Source: Persicaria tinctoria (taxonomy: Eukaryota > Streptophyta > Magnoliopsida > Caryophyllales > Polygonaceae). From it: a DNA stretch of 64,000 bases. The stretch covers positions 2,234,501 to 2,298,500 of the forward strand of contig JBANSL010000014.1 in assembly GCA_037127255.1 (NCBI GenBank), read 5' to 3'. Below the pieces are notes generated by a model. It did no database searches, was not told where the DNA came from, and was given only the letters and a program-made list of their open reading frames with translations. This document shows, piece after piece, positions 22,557 to 34,252 of the stretch. The position numbers and the translations under genes are program-made. Positions within the stretch are counted from its first letter, which is position 1, and every line of letters starts with the position of its first letter.

Positions 22557-23453
22557 TGAATTCGGAAGTAGGAAAAGGTGGTGGTGTCGGGTTTATTGCT
22601 CGTGAGTTGTGACGATAACTTTTTCTAACGGTGCAATGTAACACCATCGAGGGTGAAGTGGTGGTCTGAGGGGCTTGTGTTAGTTGTGTAAGCTTTGGAA
22701 CTTCGCCTTGAATGTGATTTTCCTCTTGTTGGATGGAGTGTGATTGCTTCTCCATACTGGTGTTTTGCCTCAAGGTGAGTTGGGTGCTATTCTACGCAGG
22801 AATAAGCACCTTTCGACGTTGTTCTACGAATGCCGGTGGAGCTGCATAAGAAGACAAGCTAACAAGGCTGACATTGTAGGAAGCATCCAACCTTTAAATC
22901 CATTTTCTTTAAATTCCCAAATCATAGCATTCAACATAGGAATTGTGTAAATGCAAAGACTAGTTAACCACATAAGTCAACTATAGAGTTGGATTAATGA
23001 CAGACTTAACAAACTTGCACATCCATCAATTATGTAGTACTCAGGATGGGAGATAAATCATAAATGGCCTAAAAAAACGATGCGAATCACCTTGTACATT
23101 ACAAGTAATCAGCAAGAAAACAATGCAAAACCCAAACGATTAAACGAACACATGACCAATACATGTAAAAGATTTCCCAAGCTTTGATATGGTGCGCTGC
23201 AAACGTTCAATACCATGTCATGACTAACGAATAGGCAGACTTTAGATGCAAAAATTCACGGTTCCATAAAAAAAGCCACCAAAGGTCAAAAAAGGGTACC
23301 CTTAAAATTTGAGGGCACAGGACACATCTGGCAAACAAATGCCTCAAAACTGGGCGGATTTTCCTAGTTATACATACAAAGCAGCACTTGAACTTGCCCT
23401 CTCCAACGAATCGTACACTAAAAAAACAAACCCAAAAACGCCAAAAATAGGAC
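22557..23453. other. Intergenic region and 3' UTR of eIF2B-gamma
   Basis: 22557-22980 has mixed composition with short unconvincing open frames. From about 23453 down to 23200 it is probably the 3' UTR of the minus-strand eIF2B-gamma gene. No RNA or element was recognised. Confidence 0.4.
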
Positions 23454-26400
23454 TCATTGGTATTGGTTCTTGTCTTTCTTTGCAAAGGACTCACCTTTGT
23501 ATTCGCTACCTGCAGTAATCACGTAACCAGCTCCAACCTGGCAAATGTGGTAGCGTTTTGGCATGGTTAATACGAGAAAAGGAACATGTAGACGGAAAAG
23601 GTTATTTGAGAAGAATGAAAGGGAGAGTGGAGTACTTGGCAATCCCTTAGCACGGCGCGCTCGTGTAGCTGTACGTTGCTGCAAATGACGGAGCCCTGGA
23701 TTGAGCAGCCATCTGATATGCTGACATGGTTCATGATGACTGAGTTCGCAATCTGCATTTTTACCAAGGGTATTCAAGATAAGGTTAACTGCAGCAGCAG
23801 AAAACATGTTATTTAAAGTAAGATGGAATGAAGCAAATCATTATTTTATTGAACTCTGAATAAGGCCCAAATATCAACAAAAGGAAGTAGAAGTGGGGCT
23901 TGGGGTGGATACAGAATGATTTTGGAGAACGACTTGGTCTGGGGGTTAAGGTGACTGCTAGAGTGAGAAAAAGGCAGATTGCAATACCTTGACATTTGAT
24001 CCTATACGACAATGACGGCCAATCACAGACCGTTTCACGCTACATTTATCACCCATTCGGGAACCTTCACCCAACATGCATTGTGGTCCCACCTAAATCA
24101 ATTAAGATAGATACCTTGTAGCATTAAGAGATTACCAACAGAGATCATAAATCCAAACAATCAATAGAATCATCCATCAAATGTGGATGAGTGGCCCTGA
24201 ACCAATATTGACAACAGTAACTTGTTTAAGCTAGCCTTACCGTAGTTTTTGACCCCAGCTCAGCAGAGGAATGGATTATATTGTTATGATTAGAGAATGA
24301 GTAGCCTGATAGATGATTTGCATCTCCAACAACCTGAAAATACAAGGAAAAAGAAAGGCAATTAACAACAGATCAAGTAAAATGAGCTAACTATAGTCAG
24401 GGCCAAAAGAAACTCTCAGTTTGAGAAACTTACATCGCGATTTATGTCACAGAAAGCTTGAATTGAGTTCAAGCGTGCACAATAGTTGTTTTTGCTTGCG
24501 AGATAAATGCAGCATTTATGAGTTGCAAGACGAGGAGATCCATTAGAATCCATTGCATATAATTCATGGAAACTTGGAGTAGTTGCATTCGCTAAGAGCT
24601 GAGAAAACATAATTTTGTTGCTCTGTAACGCAACCTTCTCATGCCCATTTTCTTCTGGCTGGGCAACTGAATTTACCAAGACCTCTGATCTCTAATTAAT
24701 CATCAGAGAACACCAAAGATCAAAAACTCTAAAAATGACAAAACTGTAGCATTTAACATGCTCGGTTAGATTATAGAGCAAATAAAGTTGTAAACCAACC
24801 AGTTGACTTCTAACAAGATAGGGCAACACATCATGCTTTAAGCTTTGAAACCTTTCCTTCTGACCAAGAACCTGTTGCAAAACAGATCTGCAAGAGCATG
24901 TTCATAGGTGACAACAGCAGCATTTTGAATTAGCAAGGGTGGACTCAAAGACGATTTAGATTCAAAGTGCAAAACCTCAAACCTCTTAAATGCATATAAA
25001 TGAGCATCCATGAGATCCGTACGAATTTCCATCTACAAAGTAGGATAAGGAGCAGAAAACCTTAAGAGCCAATGCCAAATAATTCCACTAAGCAATTATA
25101 ATACTCCCACAAATGAAAAGTACATGAGCAATAGTGTATTGAAGTTAGACATCACAGACCTGGCCAGCAGCACGCAGTATGCTCTTATGGACTTTAACAT
25201 CCTTCTCAACATCAATGCCTACAAAGATCATGCTTCCACTGAGACTATGTCCATCAAGTATTACATCAGTTGAAAAATATCCAGCAGAAGGTTAACCTGA
25301 TGCTATGTGTAGCAAAAACTGTTTGGTGGAATCCAATCCTATAATATCACATCGCGCAGATTTCTTGACCTTGTCTTTGCCACCAGAGGACCCAGAGTCA
25401 GCTGCCCCACTAACGGGAGTTGAGCAAAGCATTGTGGTTACAGCTGCATCATGCCGTCTATGTACAGCTGCCACTGCCCCAGGTGGAACATCACAGACAA
25501 GATCACCACTCACTACCTATAAATATAACAGTCAAATATCACCAGCAACTCATCTGAAATGAAAAATCTCCCCACCCTCCCCCCAATAATATTTGTATGG
25601 CACTGAATGTAACGTTGCTTGAAATTCATGGCAAGGGGAAGATCCATCATGATATTGGAAATTTGGAACTCATCTAGAATTAAGAATTCGTAGAATAAAA
25701 AACTATCATTCCTTTAAGAAAACAAAAGGATAACTTTCTAAATAACAAAAGAAGCGCACATGTTATCCTCATAGACAAACATAAAATGATAACAAATGAC
25801 TTCTATCAAATTAGCTATAGCAACACCACTAAATACCCAATACCCAGTCTATATCAAATTAGCTGCATTTGTACAAATATCGTATTGCCAACCAATCTCC
25901 TCCACTCCCTACTTCAAGAATTTCATCAATAAAGTCTTTATTCTATGTCTAAATCCTAGTCACATCATTCACAAGTATAGTTTGCTGGGTTCATGAACAA
26001 CACATCAACAAATGCAATAAAATTATAAAAATGTAAATTTTGCAAGTGTTCATGAATGGCACTAACCAAGATGTCGCTAGCTGTCAAGTGGGGTGATATT
26101 GCTCGAAGGGCATTAGCAGTCCCCATATCCTCAGAAACAGATGCCACCTTTAAATATAAAATAGGCTCTCAGTTGTCAACTGGGAATTCATTTAGGCTTT
26201 AGCAGGTCATACATAATACTGTACAACTATAACAGTGATTTCACTGACAGAAGAAGAGAAAGAAAAAAAAAAGTATGGGTAACAAATATTCTCAGGAGCA
26301 ATATAGCAAACAGCTAGTGAGTGAAGTTTTATATATAAAAAAACTGCTAACGGGAAAGAAAACCTCAAGATCTTTCTATTTTAGTGTCCAAAATCCATCG

Positions 26401-27425
26401 GAAATCATATGGATTCAGAAACTTGCACACTATTCGCTGTTTTTTCAGTATGTGATATATCATACATAGATACTTTCAACAGCACAAAAAAGAGGTTGAT
26501 GCATTCCTATCACTCTATCTACCATGTCCTTTCATAACAGAAAATTTCTAGATATTTCAAGCTTCACAATTGCTCCTGTATGTTATCTTAAATCACATCT
26601 TGCTAATGCTGGTCCCTTCGTTGCTTGTGATAGAATAGGTACTGATCCATTGTTCTACAAATACTAAACATGCAATGATAGTAGATACTGTATGGTATAC
26701 ACTTCCCACTCTAACTAATGATCACCTAAAACACTTCCAAAGGAAAAAAAAAATCTCTTCAAGCCATTGATTTGATCTTTTACAGTGATCTAGCTCCAAC
26801 TATCAACCAAACTATCAGTGACATGAACTTAACAACACTAGCATTCTTAGGAATAGGAAAAAAAAAGGCCAGTAACTTGAATATTGAATTAAGGAAAGAA
26901 GAAACCCCTACTGGAACTCTGGAAGCAATACCTCAACGTGTAGCCGGTCAAGATAAGCACTTGATATCCAACCACCAACAAGAGCACCAGCTTCTTGACC
27001 TTCAACAACCTAAAAATTGGCATCCATAGTAAACAATCAACTAAAAAAAATGCAAGGAGTGAAAATTTTCAGGGCAACCTAATCAAATTGGGAGCAAAAC
27101 CCGACCAAGAGAAGAAAATTGAACTAAAATCTCACCACTATAAGATCCTTGAGATTGCTTTGCTCCAAAAGCTCCAACACGTACGATAGCACAGGCCGAT
27201 TCGCAACGGGAAGCAACGCCTTGGGAACCTCCTGCAGCATGAAACCAAAATTCAAATCCAGGAAGAAGCACAATTTTGATTAAGCAGAGAAATCCAAAAA
27301 CCTAAACTCTCTGAACTGGATTCAAATTGAGAGGCGAGTTGAATTTAGGAATCGCAAACCTTGGAGACGAGAGGGACGAGTTTCTTAGAAGTGCCACCGG
27401 CGAGAACAACCACCTGGAAATCCAT
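23454..27425 (-). CDS. Translation initiation factor eIF2B subunit gamma
   Basis: Subunit of the cytosolic eIF2B complex that exchanges GDP for GTP on eIF2. Thirteen minus-strand exons join in frame: 27425-27360, 27231-27136, 27009-26932, 26147-26067, 25516-25297, 25218-25160, 25032-24983, 24887-24800, 24691-24434, 24333-24241, 24092-23988, 23752-23636, 23537-23454; 464 residues, matching the usual plant length. The N-terminal nucleotidyltransferase-like domain starts MDFQVVVLAGGTSK with the EVPKALLPVANRP segment. DMGTANALR and SGDLVCD follow. The second half has MEIRTDLMDAHLYAFKR and then left-handed beta-helix hexapeptide repeats (VKRSVIGRHCRIG, ISDGCSIQGSVICSNV). The protein ends in a Lys-rich tail. 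All junctions follow GT-AG. Confidence 0.95.
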
Positions 27426-27610
27426 TGTTGCGCAATCGGTCGAAAGGAAGGGGGAGAGAGAGATCGTCGTAGTTGGGGGAGAAAGAGAGAAGGAGATGGA
27501 CTATGGAGGAGGACGGGAGGGGTGTTGTTTAACTACTGGACCAGGGTTTTAATTTTTCGAAAGATATCTTATTTTGCATTTAATCTAAGTATTTGACATT
27601 TGAAATAAAT

Positions 27611-27683
27611 GGGGATGTAGTTCAAATGGTAGAGCGCTCGCTTTGCATGCGAGAGGTACAGGGTTCGATCCCCTGCATCTCCA
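27611..27683 (+). tRNA. tRNA-Ala (anticodon UGC)
   Basis: A 73-nt cloverleaf. The acceptor stem GGGGATG pairs with CATCTCC (one G-U pair), the anticodon stem GCTCGC... closes the loop TTTGCAT with anticodon TGC, and the T-arm is CAGGG-TTCGATC-CCCTG. A-box (TAGTTCAAATGG) and B-box (GGTTCGATCCC) promoters are present. A T-run (ATATTTTTG) just downstream fits Pol III termination. The CCA at 27681-27683 is only partly encoded by chance; base 27683 is the discriminator A. Confidence 0.96.
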
Positions 27684-27697
27684 TATTTTTGTCTAAT

Positions 27698-27985
27698 TTT
27701 AATTTTAATTTTCTTCCAAAAACTGTTATTGTTTTTGTGTTTTCTTTTTTAATTATGATACTAATTTTAATTTTCTTTCAAAAACTGTTATTGTTTTGCA
27801 AATTTTATTTTTTTTCCCCATTTTTTTTTCCTTTTTTTAATTATGATACTAATTTTAATTTTCTTTCAAAAACTGTTATTGTTTTGCAAATTTTAATTTT
27901 TTCCCCATTTTTTGTGCTTCCTATTTTTTTAATTATGATAATAATTTTAATTTTCTTTCAAAAACTGTTATTGTTTTGCAAAAAA
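27698..27985 (+). repeat. AT-rich tandem repeat next to tRNA-Ala
   Basis: About four copies of an 80-95 bp unit containing ATTTTAATTTTCTTTCAAAA followed by ACTGTTATTGTTTTGC and then variable T/C-runs. A further partial copy lies at about 28265-28310. It starts about 15 bp after the tRNA. Confidence 0.85.
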
Positions 27986-28014
27986 AAAAATAACCGTTTT
28001 TTTCCAAAAGTTAA

Positions 28015-28486
28015 AGGAATAAAAACTCTAAAATAACATGTTTTAATTAACGGATGAAATAGTATAGAATATGATAAATTAAAATAACAATTTATATTTT
28101 TAGTTATTTTACAGGGTTAATTACCAAAAACTATATTTTTGTCACCTTTTTTTTCAATTAAAAAATTTCTAACTTTATTTATCAATAATTTATCACTTTT
28201 ATACGACTACATGGGAGAATAGTAGAATACTCACTCGATCTTCCTAGTATACAAATGATAATAAATTTTCTTTCAAAAAGTGTTATTATTTTGCAAATTT
28301 TAATTTTTTTCCCTTTTTTCCAAAAGTTAAAGTAGTAAAACTCTAAAATAACATGTTTTAATTAACGGATGGAATAGTATAGAATATGATAAATTAAAAT
28401 AATAATTTATATTTTTAGTTATTTTACGGGGTTAATTACCAAAAACTATATTTTTGTCATCTTTTTTTCAATTAAAAAATTTCTAA
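28015..28486 (+). repeat. Duplicated AT-rich segment
   Basis: A roughly 150-bp segment at about 28015-28175 (CTCTAAAATAACATGTTTTA ... CCAAAAACTATATTTTTGTC) recurs at about 28331-28485 with few differences. Between the copies is unrelated AT-rich DNA. Confidence 0.8.
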
Positions 28487-28569
28487 ATTAACCTCTCGAG
28501 TCGAACCCGCCAGGTCACGAGTTCACTTTCCTCTGAACCTAATCCTAAACCGCAACTCGCTCAGACCCT

Positions 28570-28635
28570 TTGGCCCGGACCCGATGGGTCATTGACCCGG
28601 TGGGTCACGGGTTGGCCGTGGCCACATCTAGTTGT
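28570..28635. mobile_element. hAT element end fragment
   Basis: GACCCGGTGGGTCACGGGTT and the GGCCGTGGCCACATCTAG that follows closely resemble the terminal CGGGT-rich region and GGCCAC terminus of the hAT element at 45971-48449. Only one end is seen, so this is a relic or a short non-autonomous copy. Confidence 0.5.
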
Positions 28636-28725
28636 GACTCCTCGGGTTGAAACTTGAGCGAGGAAGTAAAACTCGCAAGAACATAATCAGAAATGAGAGT
28701 ACTTCATTGCAATCATTACTCTGTA

Positions 28726-29700
28726 TTAGTATTTGAAAGTAAACAAAATTACTGTGCATAGTGGATTAGTGGAGAAAATTACCTCATGATCATCGACTGC
28801 ATTGTTGGGGCTCCTGTAAGCTTCATTAAACACATGATTGACCACCAAATAGTACACAACAACAGCACTGAATACGACCCAAAAAAGTGCAATAGGAATT
28901 AATCGTTCAACGAGTAAAGTAGATGTCATGGCCATGGCTACAGAAATCATAGTGCCACTAAGATTCAACGCATATGCCCTCTTATCGTACTCAGAAACCA
29001 TTAGGGAGAAGCTGAACGTCAGTAGGAAAAAGATGAGAAAGTTGTAGTTCACGACCCAAAATGTGAAGAGATTAGAGGCAACCAACGCAACAGACTGAAT
29101 CACCGCAATTAGGAGACCGTTAATGGATATAAGAATCCTGTTGAAGAAATCCTTGATTGTTTTGCACCGTTTTTGTGAGAGATCATGTAACATTACCACT
29201 GAATACGACCCAAAAAAGTGCAATAGGAATGAATCGTGCAACGAGTAAGGTAGATGCCATGGCCATGGCTGCAGAAATCATAGTGCCGCTAACGTTCAAT
29301 GCATATGCCCTCTTATCGTACTCAAAAACCAACATGGAGAAGTTGTAGGCCAGAAGGAAGAAGATGAGAAAGTTGCAATTTATGGCCCAAAATGTAAAGA
29401 GATTAGAGGCAACCAACATTCCGGAGTGAATCATCGCAATTAAGAGAGCATTGATGGGGTGGGGAATCCTGTTCAAGAAATCCTTGATTGTTTTGCACCG
29501 TTTCTGTGAGAGATCATGTAACAGTGCCACTAAAGCACTAGTTACTATCAAACTCCCCTTCAACCACTTGATATCCCTGGGGCGAGCAAGCTGACACTGT
29601 TTTTCCAACTTTGGTATGAAGAGCAAAAAACCCAGATAAATACCGATATAATTAAGTGGACCAAAACAAACACTTGGATTATCCCACGCAACTCATCTCT
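28726..29700 (-). pseudogene. Broken copies of a multi-pass membrane protein gene, fused head to tail
   Basis: Two partial copies on the minus strand. The upstream copy (about 29640-29195) reads DIKWLKGSLIVTSALVALLH then LSQKRCKTIKDFLNRIP, hydrophobic segments, and EYDKRAYALN, ending at WVVFS. Immediately downstream a second partial copy (about 29192-28726) begins again at LHDLSQKRCKTIKDF and runs on to VVVYYLVVNHVFNEAYRS. The join within the shared block is what unequal recombination between tandem copies would leave. At least three hydrophobic segments per copy. I do not recognise the family. Confidence 0.6.
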
Positions 29701-29989
29701 CCAACGGCTGAAACCAAATTATATAAATATAAATATTGTAAGTTAAAACAATACTTTAATTGGGAACCATAAATACTTCAAGATATAACTAAAATGACAC
29801 CAAAAAAAAGAGGAATTAAAATTGAGGAGTAACATACGTTTCAATAATGGAAGTCTTGAAATTATGCCAAAATCCAACTATTATATATGTTGGTTGCCTC
29901 CAATGTCTTTACATTTTGAGTTGTGAACTGCAACTTTCTTATCTTCTTCCTCTTGGCGTACAACTTATCGATGTTGGTTTTTGAATATG

Positions 29990-30590
29990 ATCATTGATAT
30001 CCCAATATTTAAAATGATTTTAGTGTTATTTCTTATTGGGTTTCGCGTGGGTGATTTTGATGAATTGAGTCGTTCTAGGGGGTGATTGGACTTGACGAAA
30101 CGGGTGTGGTCGGGTGAAGACAATCTTGGGTAGATTGGGTATTTTAAGAATTCAATTTATGAAAGATTCCATCAACTCGTAGCAATAACACACACTCACC
30201 TTTATAAGCCAGCTCATCTCCCCATTTCCTCACCTCTACAATACAAAGAGAGTTGTGCAATATAAGCTCGATCACTCTGAAATCTCAAGTGGTTGGGGAG
30301 TTGGTGTTGTGATAATTGATATTCCAATATTTAAAATAATTGGTGTTATTTCTTATTGGGTTCCGAGTGGGTGCTTTTGATGAATTGAGCCAGTCAAGGG
30401 GGTTATTGGACTTGACCAAACGGGTGTGGTCGGGTGAGGACAACTAGGAGTAGATTGTGTATTTTAAGAATTCAATTCATGAAAGATTCTATTAATTCAC
30501 CTCTGCAGTACAAAGAGAGAGAGAGAGTTGTGCAATATAAGCTAAATCACTCCGGAATCTCAAATGGTGGGGGGGGGGGGGGTTGGTAGT
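29990..30590 (+). repeat. Tandem duplicated upstream module of the membrane-protein array
   Basis: Two diverged copies of a 270-320 bp unit, about 29992-30312 and 30313-30590. Both run from GATAT(T/C)CCAATATTTAAAAT through AAACGGGTGTGGTCGGGTGA to AGTTGTGCAATATAAGCT and a G-rich end. The last block recurs three more times downstream (31449, 32043, 32651). Confidence 0.8.
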
Positions 30591-31030
30591 TATTAGTGCT
30601 TCAATGGCACTACTATGCTCTCTCATTGAAAAAGTGCAAATCAATTAGAGATTTCTTCAACATGATTCCATACCCATTAATGCTTTATTAACTGCGGTGG
30701 TTCAACCTACTATGTTGGGTGCCTCCATTATCTTTACATTTTGGGCCATGAAATGCAATTTCCTTTTCCTCTTCGTCCTGGCGTTCAACTTCTCGATGTT
30801 GGTTTTTGAGTATGATCATTTATAAGAGGGCATATGCATTGAACCTTAGTGGTTATGATATCTGCAATAATGGTTATGACAGTTACTTAGTTATTGCATG
30901 TTTTACTCTGATTGAACCTTTTGGGCTTGCATTTAGTGCTACTATTGTCTACTATTTTTTGGGTAATCAAGTGTTTAATGAGACTTATATGCGTTACAAC
31001 AATACATATAATGCAGGTTTAGGGCATTAC
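30590..31030 (+). pseudogene. Plus-strand broken copy of the membrane-protein gene
   Basis: Homologous to the minus-strand copies: INALLTAVVQPTMLGASIIF then TFWAMKCNFLFLF and NFSMLVFEYD in one frame. After a frameshift near 30820 the homology continues as RAYALNLSGYDICNN, then VYYFLGNQVFNETYMRYNN. An in-frame stop also lies near 30640. The opposite orientation to its neighbours makes the array partly inverted. Confidence 0.6.
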
Positions 31031-31194
31031 TACACTAAACTAATCCACTATACCCGCAATGAGAAGACCAGTAATTTTGGAAATTAGGTAATTTTGGAAA
31101 TTACTCGTTGGTCATTACTACACTAAACTAATCCACTATACCCGTTAAATTTGTTTTGTTAGTGCAATTTATGTATGGCCTTAGAAAAACCGTC

Positions 31195-31415
31195 TAAAAA
31201 TCATAGTGCCACTCAGATTTAGGGCATATGCCCTCTTATCATACTCGAAAATCATAAGAGAGAAGTAGAACACCAAGAGGATGACGATGAGAAAGCTGCA
31301 ATTAATGGCCCAAAACGTGAAGAGATTGGAGGCAACTAATGTAGTAGATTGAATCACCGCAATTAGAAGACCAGTAATAAATATGGTAATCCTGTTTTTG
31401 AAGAAAGTCAATTCA
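31195..31415 (-). pseudogene. Membrane-protein gene fragment
   Basis: Minus-strand fragment reading FFKNRITIFITGLLIAVIQS, then LVASNLFTFWAINCSFLI and IFEYDKRAYALNLSGTMIF, homologous to the copies at 28.7-29.7 kb but without the C-terminal part. Flanking sequence on both sides is the shared upstream module. Confidence 0.55.
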
Positions 31416-31519
31416 TTCCTTCTTTTCCTCACTTTTGTAGTACAGAGAAAGAGTTGTGCAATATAAGCTAGATCACTACGGAATCTCAACCGGTTGTTGG
31501 GGGGGGGGTAGTTATCTAT

Positions 31520-31735
31520 TAAAATTTCGGTGGGCCATATAATGTGTGAGTCACGCACGTCCGAGCGCATCATGAGCTAACCAAGTCGAGCGCACAAGCC
31601 GAGTGAGGTTCCATCCTAAAACCAATTGGTGTTAGGTGGGGTAGCCCATCGACTTATATGCAAGGCTTGGATTCATTATCTAATCAATGTGGGATGTCAT
31701 ATTTCACATCTTTCCACATTATCAGCAAAATTTGA
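31520..31735 (-). mobile_element. Solo-LTR-like segment (copia/TRIM type), repeated in each unit
   Basis: On the minus strand the segment opens TGTGGAAAGATGTGAAATAT, has GACATCCCACATTGATT, a TATA-like ATATAAG, GGTTTTAGGATGGAACC and a trailing AACAGATAAC. Matching copies lie at about 32120-32335 and 32730-32935, and a related plus-strand copy at 34253. No internal domains were found, so this is a solo LTR or a TRIM remnant; classification is tentative. Confidence 0.45.
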
Positions 31736-32016
31736 GTTACTATTAAACTTCCCCTAAGCCAGTTGATATCCCTATCTTGAGCAAAGTAACACTGTTTTAC
31801 CAACTCACCGGTTGGTACGGAAAGCAGGTAAAAAGAGACGAATAGTAGCTGCATTGAGTAGACATAAACAACTGCTTTGATAAACCTACGCAGCTCATGT
31901 CTCCAGGGGCTGAAACCAAATAATATAAACAATAGTTTAATTGGAACCCTAAATACTAGTACAACTACCAAAATTGTATTAATAATAAAGGAGATGAGAA
32001 GTAACCTTCCTTTCAA
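31684..32016 (-). pseudogene. N-terminal fragment of the membrane-protein gene (copy A)
   Basis: The open frame reads RLLLISFIINTILVVVLVFR and continues PWRHELRRFIKAVVYVY, LLSVPTGELVKQCYFAQDRD and INWLRGSLIVTQ. The last motif aligns with IKWLKGSLIVTS at 29.6 kb, so this is the N-terminal half of the same family with three hydrophobic segments. It lacks the C-terminal half found elsewhere in the cluster. The stated start (Met at 32016) may follow a small upstream exon. Confidence 0.5.
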
Positions 32017-32325
32017 GAGTGAAAGCCTTTAACTCATGCTAAAAGAGAGAATTGTGCAATATAAGCTAGATCACTCCGGAATCTCAACTGGTTGTGTGGG
32101 GGTGGGGGGGGGGGGGGTTGGTAGTTATCTGTTAAATTTCGATGGGCTATATGATGTGGGGGTCACACACGTCCGAGCGCACCATGCGCTAACCAAGTCG
32201 ATCACACAAGCCGAGTGGGGTTCCATCCTAAAACCAGTTGGTGTTAGATGGGGTAGCCCACCGGCTTATATGAAAGGCTTGGATTCATTATCTAATCAAT
32301 GTGGGATGTCATATTTCACATCTTT

Positions 32326-32625
32326 TCACATTATTAGCAAAATTTGAGTTACTATTAAACTTTCACTAAGCCAGTTGATATCCCTATCCTGAGCAAAGTA
32401 ACACTGTTTTACCAATTCATCGGTTGGTACGGAGAGCAGGTAAAAAGAGACGAATATTTGCTGTATTGAGTAGATATAAACAACCGCTTTGATAAACCTA
32501 CGCAACTCATGTCTCCAGGAGCTGAAACCAAATAACATAAACAATACTTTAATTGGAACCCAAAATACTACAACTACCAAAATTGTATTAATAATAAAGG
32601 AGATGATAAGTAACATACTTTTCAA
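32326..32625 (-). pseudogene. N-terminal fragment of the membrane-protein gene (copy B)
   Basis: Near-duplicate of the fragment at 31684-32016 (SMLLIISFIINTILVVVVFW, PWRHELRRF replaced by SWRHELRRF, DINWLSESLIVTQ). It lies in the second copy of the 605-bp unit and ends at the same point, so the truncation predates the duplication. Confidence 0.5.
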
Positions 32626-33240
32626 GAGTGAAAGCCTTTAACTCATGCCAAAAGAGAGTTGTGCAATATAAGCTAGATCACTCCGGAATCTCAACTGTTG
32701 GGGGGGGGGGGGGGGGGGGGCGTTGGCAGTTATCTGTTAAATTCCGGTGGGCCATATAATGTGGGGGTCACGCACGTCCGAGCGCACCATGCGCTAACCA
32801 AGTCGAGCACACAAGCCGAGTGGGGTTCCATCCTAAAACCAATTGGTGTTAGGTGGGGTAGCCCACCGGCTTATATGTAAGGCTTGGATTCATTATCTAA
32901 TCAATGTGGGATGTCATATTTCACATCTTTCCACCTGATTCGGTGATTCCTAGCAACCACGCCAAATAGAATCAAGCAATCGTCAAAAGCAACAAATCGT
33001 AATATCTCAGCAAACAGATCAGACAATACCTAGAATTTCTAGCAGAGAAAAAGCGAGAATTACAACACTGTATGTATTGGATCCAACAGGGGGTTTCCTC
33101 TCCCACGAGAGGGGTTTTCTTTCTCTCTAAAAACCTTTCTTTTAGAGAGGAGATGAATATACCGGGAGCAGGGGCGACCACAGGGGGTGCCGGGGGGGGG
33201 GGGGTAAAAAAATAAAAAAATGTGGAAGAAAACACTAAAA

Positions 33241-33316
33241 TTGTCTAGTTTAATTGGTGAAAAAGAGGGAAGGAAGGAAAAAAGATCCAAGAGGTCATGG
33301 GTTCAAACCTCATTCT
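33241..33316 (+). mobile_element. Possible tRNA-derived SINE head
   Basis: TAGTTTAATTGGTG (A-box-like) and GGGTTCAAACCTC (B-box-like, about 33299-33311) lie at a spacing similar to Pol III tRNA-type promoters. No poly(A) tail or flanking duplication was identified, so this is tentative. Confidence 0.3.
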
Positions 33317-34252
33317 TATTCATTATGTTACACAAATATTTTAAAAAATAATTTTTCCTATTATAAATGTCATATTTACAACAAATTTTAAAATTTTCTT
33401 TTAATATTTTCATAAGATTATTCATTATGTTACACATATATTTTAAAAAATTCTTCTAATTTTTATTCATATGAATTTTTTTTACTATCAATGTCATAGT
33501 TAAACCACAATTTAAGAGTTTTTTTTGTCATAGTTTTCAATCCTATCATTTTTTTTCATTTACCAATGACAAATTCTTTAAAAAATTTCTAATTTTCTTT
33601 CAATATTTAAAAAAAATCTTAAACATGCTACACATACATATAAATTATTAAATTACTGTATGAATTTTTGTAATAAATTATCATATTTATACCCCAATTT
33701 ATGGTTTTCTTTCAATATATTTTTTAAAAAATATTTATTATATATGTCGAGGAATTTTTTTTTCCCCACAAATAATTCCACCCCCGGGCAAATCCTGCGG
33801 CGGGCACTGACTGGGAGCTCGGCTAGAACGCCGATCATGGTGACAAGGCAGCGGTGGGGAGCCAAAGGCGGCTAGGTTAGGAGCACCGTGGAGGAGTGGT
33901 GCACAGAACCACCGGCTGGACGGGGCAACCGATTCGAGAACCCAGGGCACCGCAAGGCTAGTGACTCGCCGGAATAGGAGGCGAAAGGAAGATAGAAGAG
34001 GCTTTTTAATAAAAATTCAAAAGCAATAAGTAGAATTTTTTTATATATAAAATAGTATTCCAATAATGTATCCAAGATTGATTACTATATTTCATATAAA
34101 ATTCAAAAGGTATATTGCAAAGAACGGTATATGAACATAGCTCCATTATTGGAATTTTGAATACACATATACATCATTCATTGCAGGTGAGTTGCAGATG
34201 AAATTAACACGGCAACATTCAAGGGAAGACACCCGAAGAAGATCTCACACTA
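33317..34252. other. AT-rich DNA with one GC-rich island
   Basis: 33320-33770 is AT-rich and contains ATTCATTATGTTACACA twice (about 33317 and 33420). A GC-rich block at 33775-33990 is sharply different in composition, suggesting an inserted fragment. No conserved gene was recognised in either. Confidence 0.4.

Larger units (their letters stand above)
31434..32935 (-). repeat. Roughly 605-bp unit in two full and one truncated tandem copies
   Basis: Copies at about 31445-32040, 32041-32645 and 32646-32935. Each contains the block GTGCAATATAAGCTAGATCA, a G-run of different length (about 9, 14 and 20 or more), an LTR-like segment, and (first two copies) an N-terminal exon of the membrane-protein gene. 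Copies are highly similar, so the amplification is more recent than the decay of the genes at 28.7-31 kb. Confidence 0.85.

Noticed and set aside
25796..27189. Plus-strand frames within eIF2B-gamma
   Set aside because: They lie over introns and antisense to confirmed exons.
29157..29348. Plus-strand frame in the membrane-protein array
   Set aside because: Antisense to the conserved minus-strand fragments.
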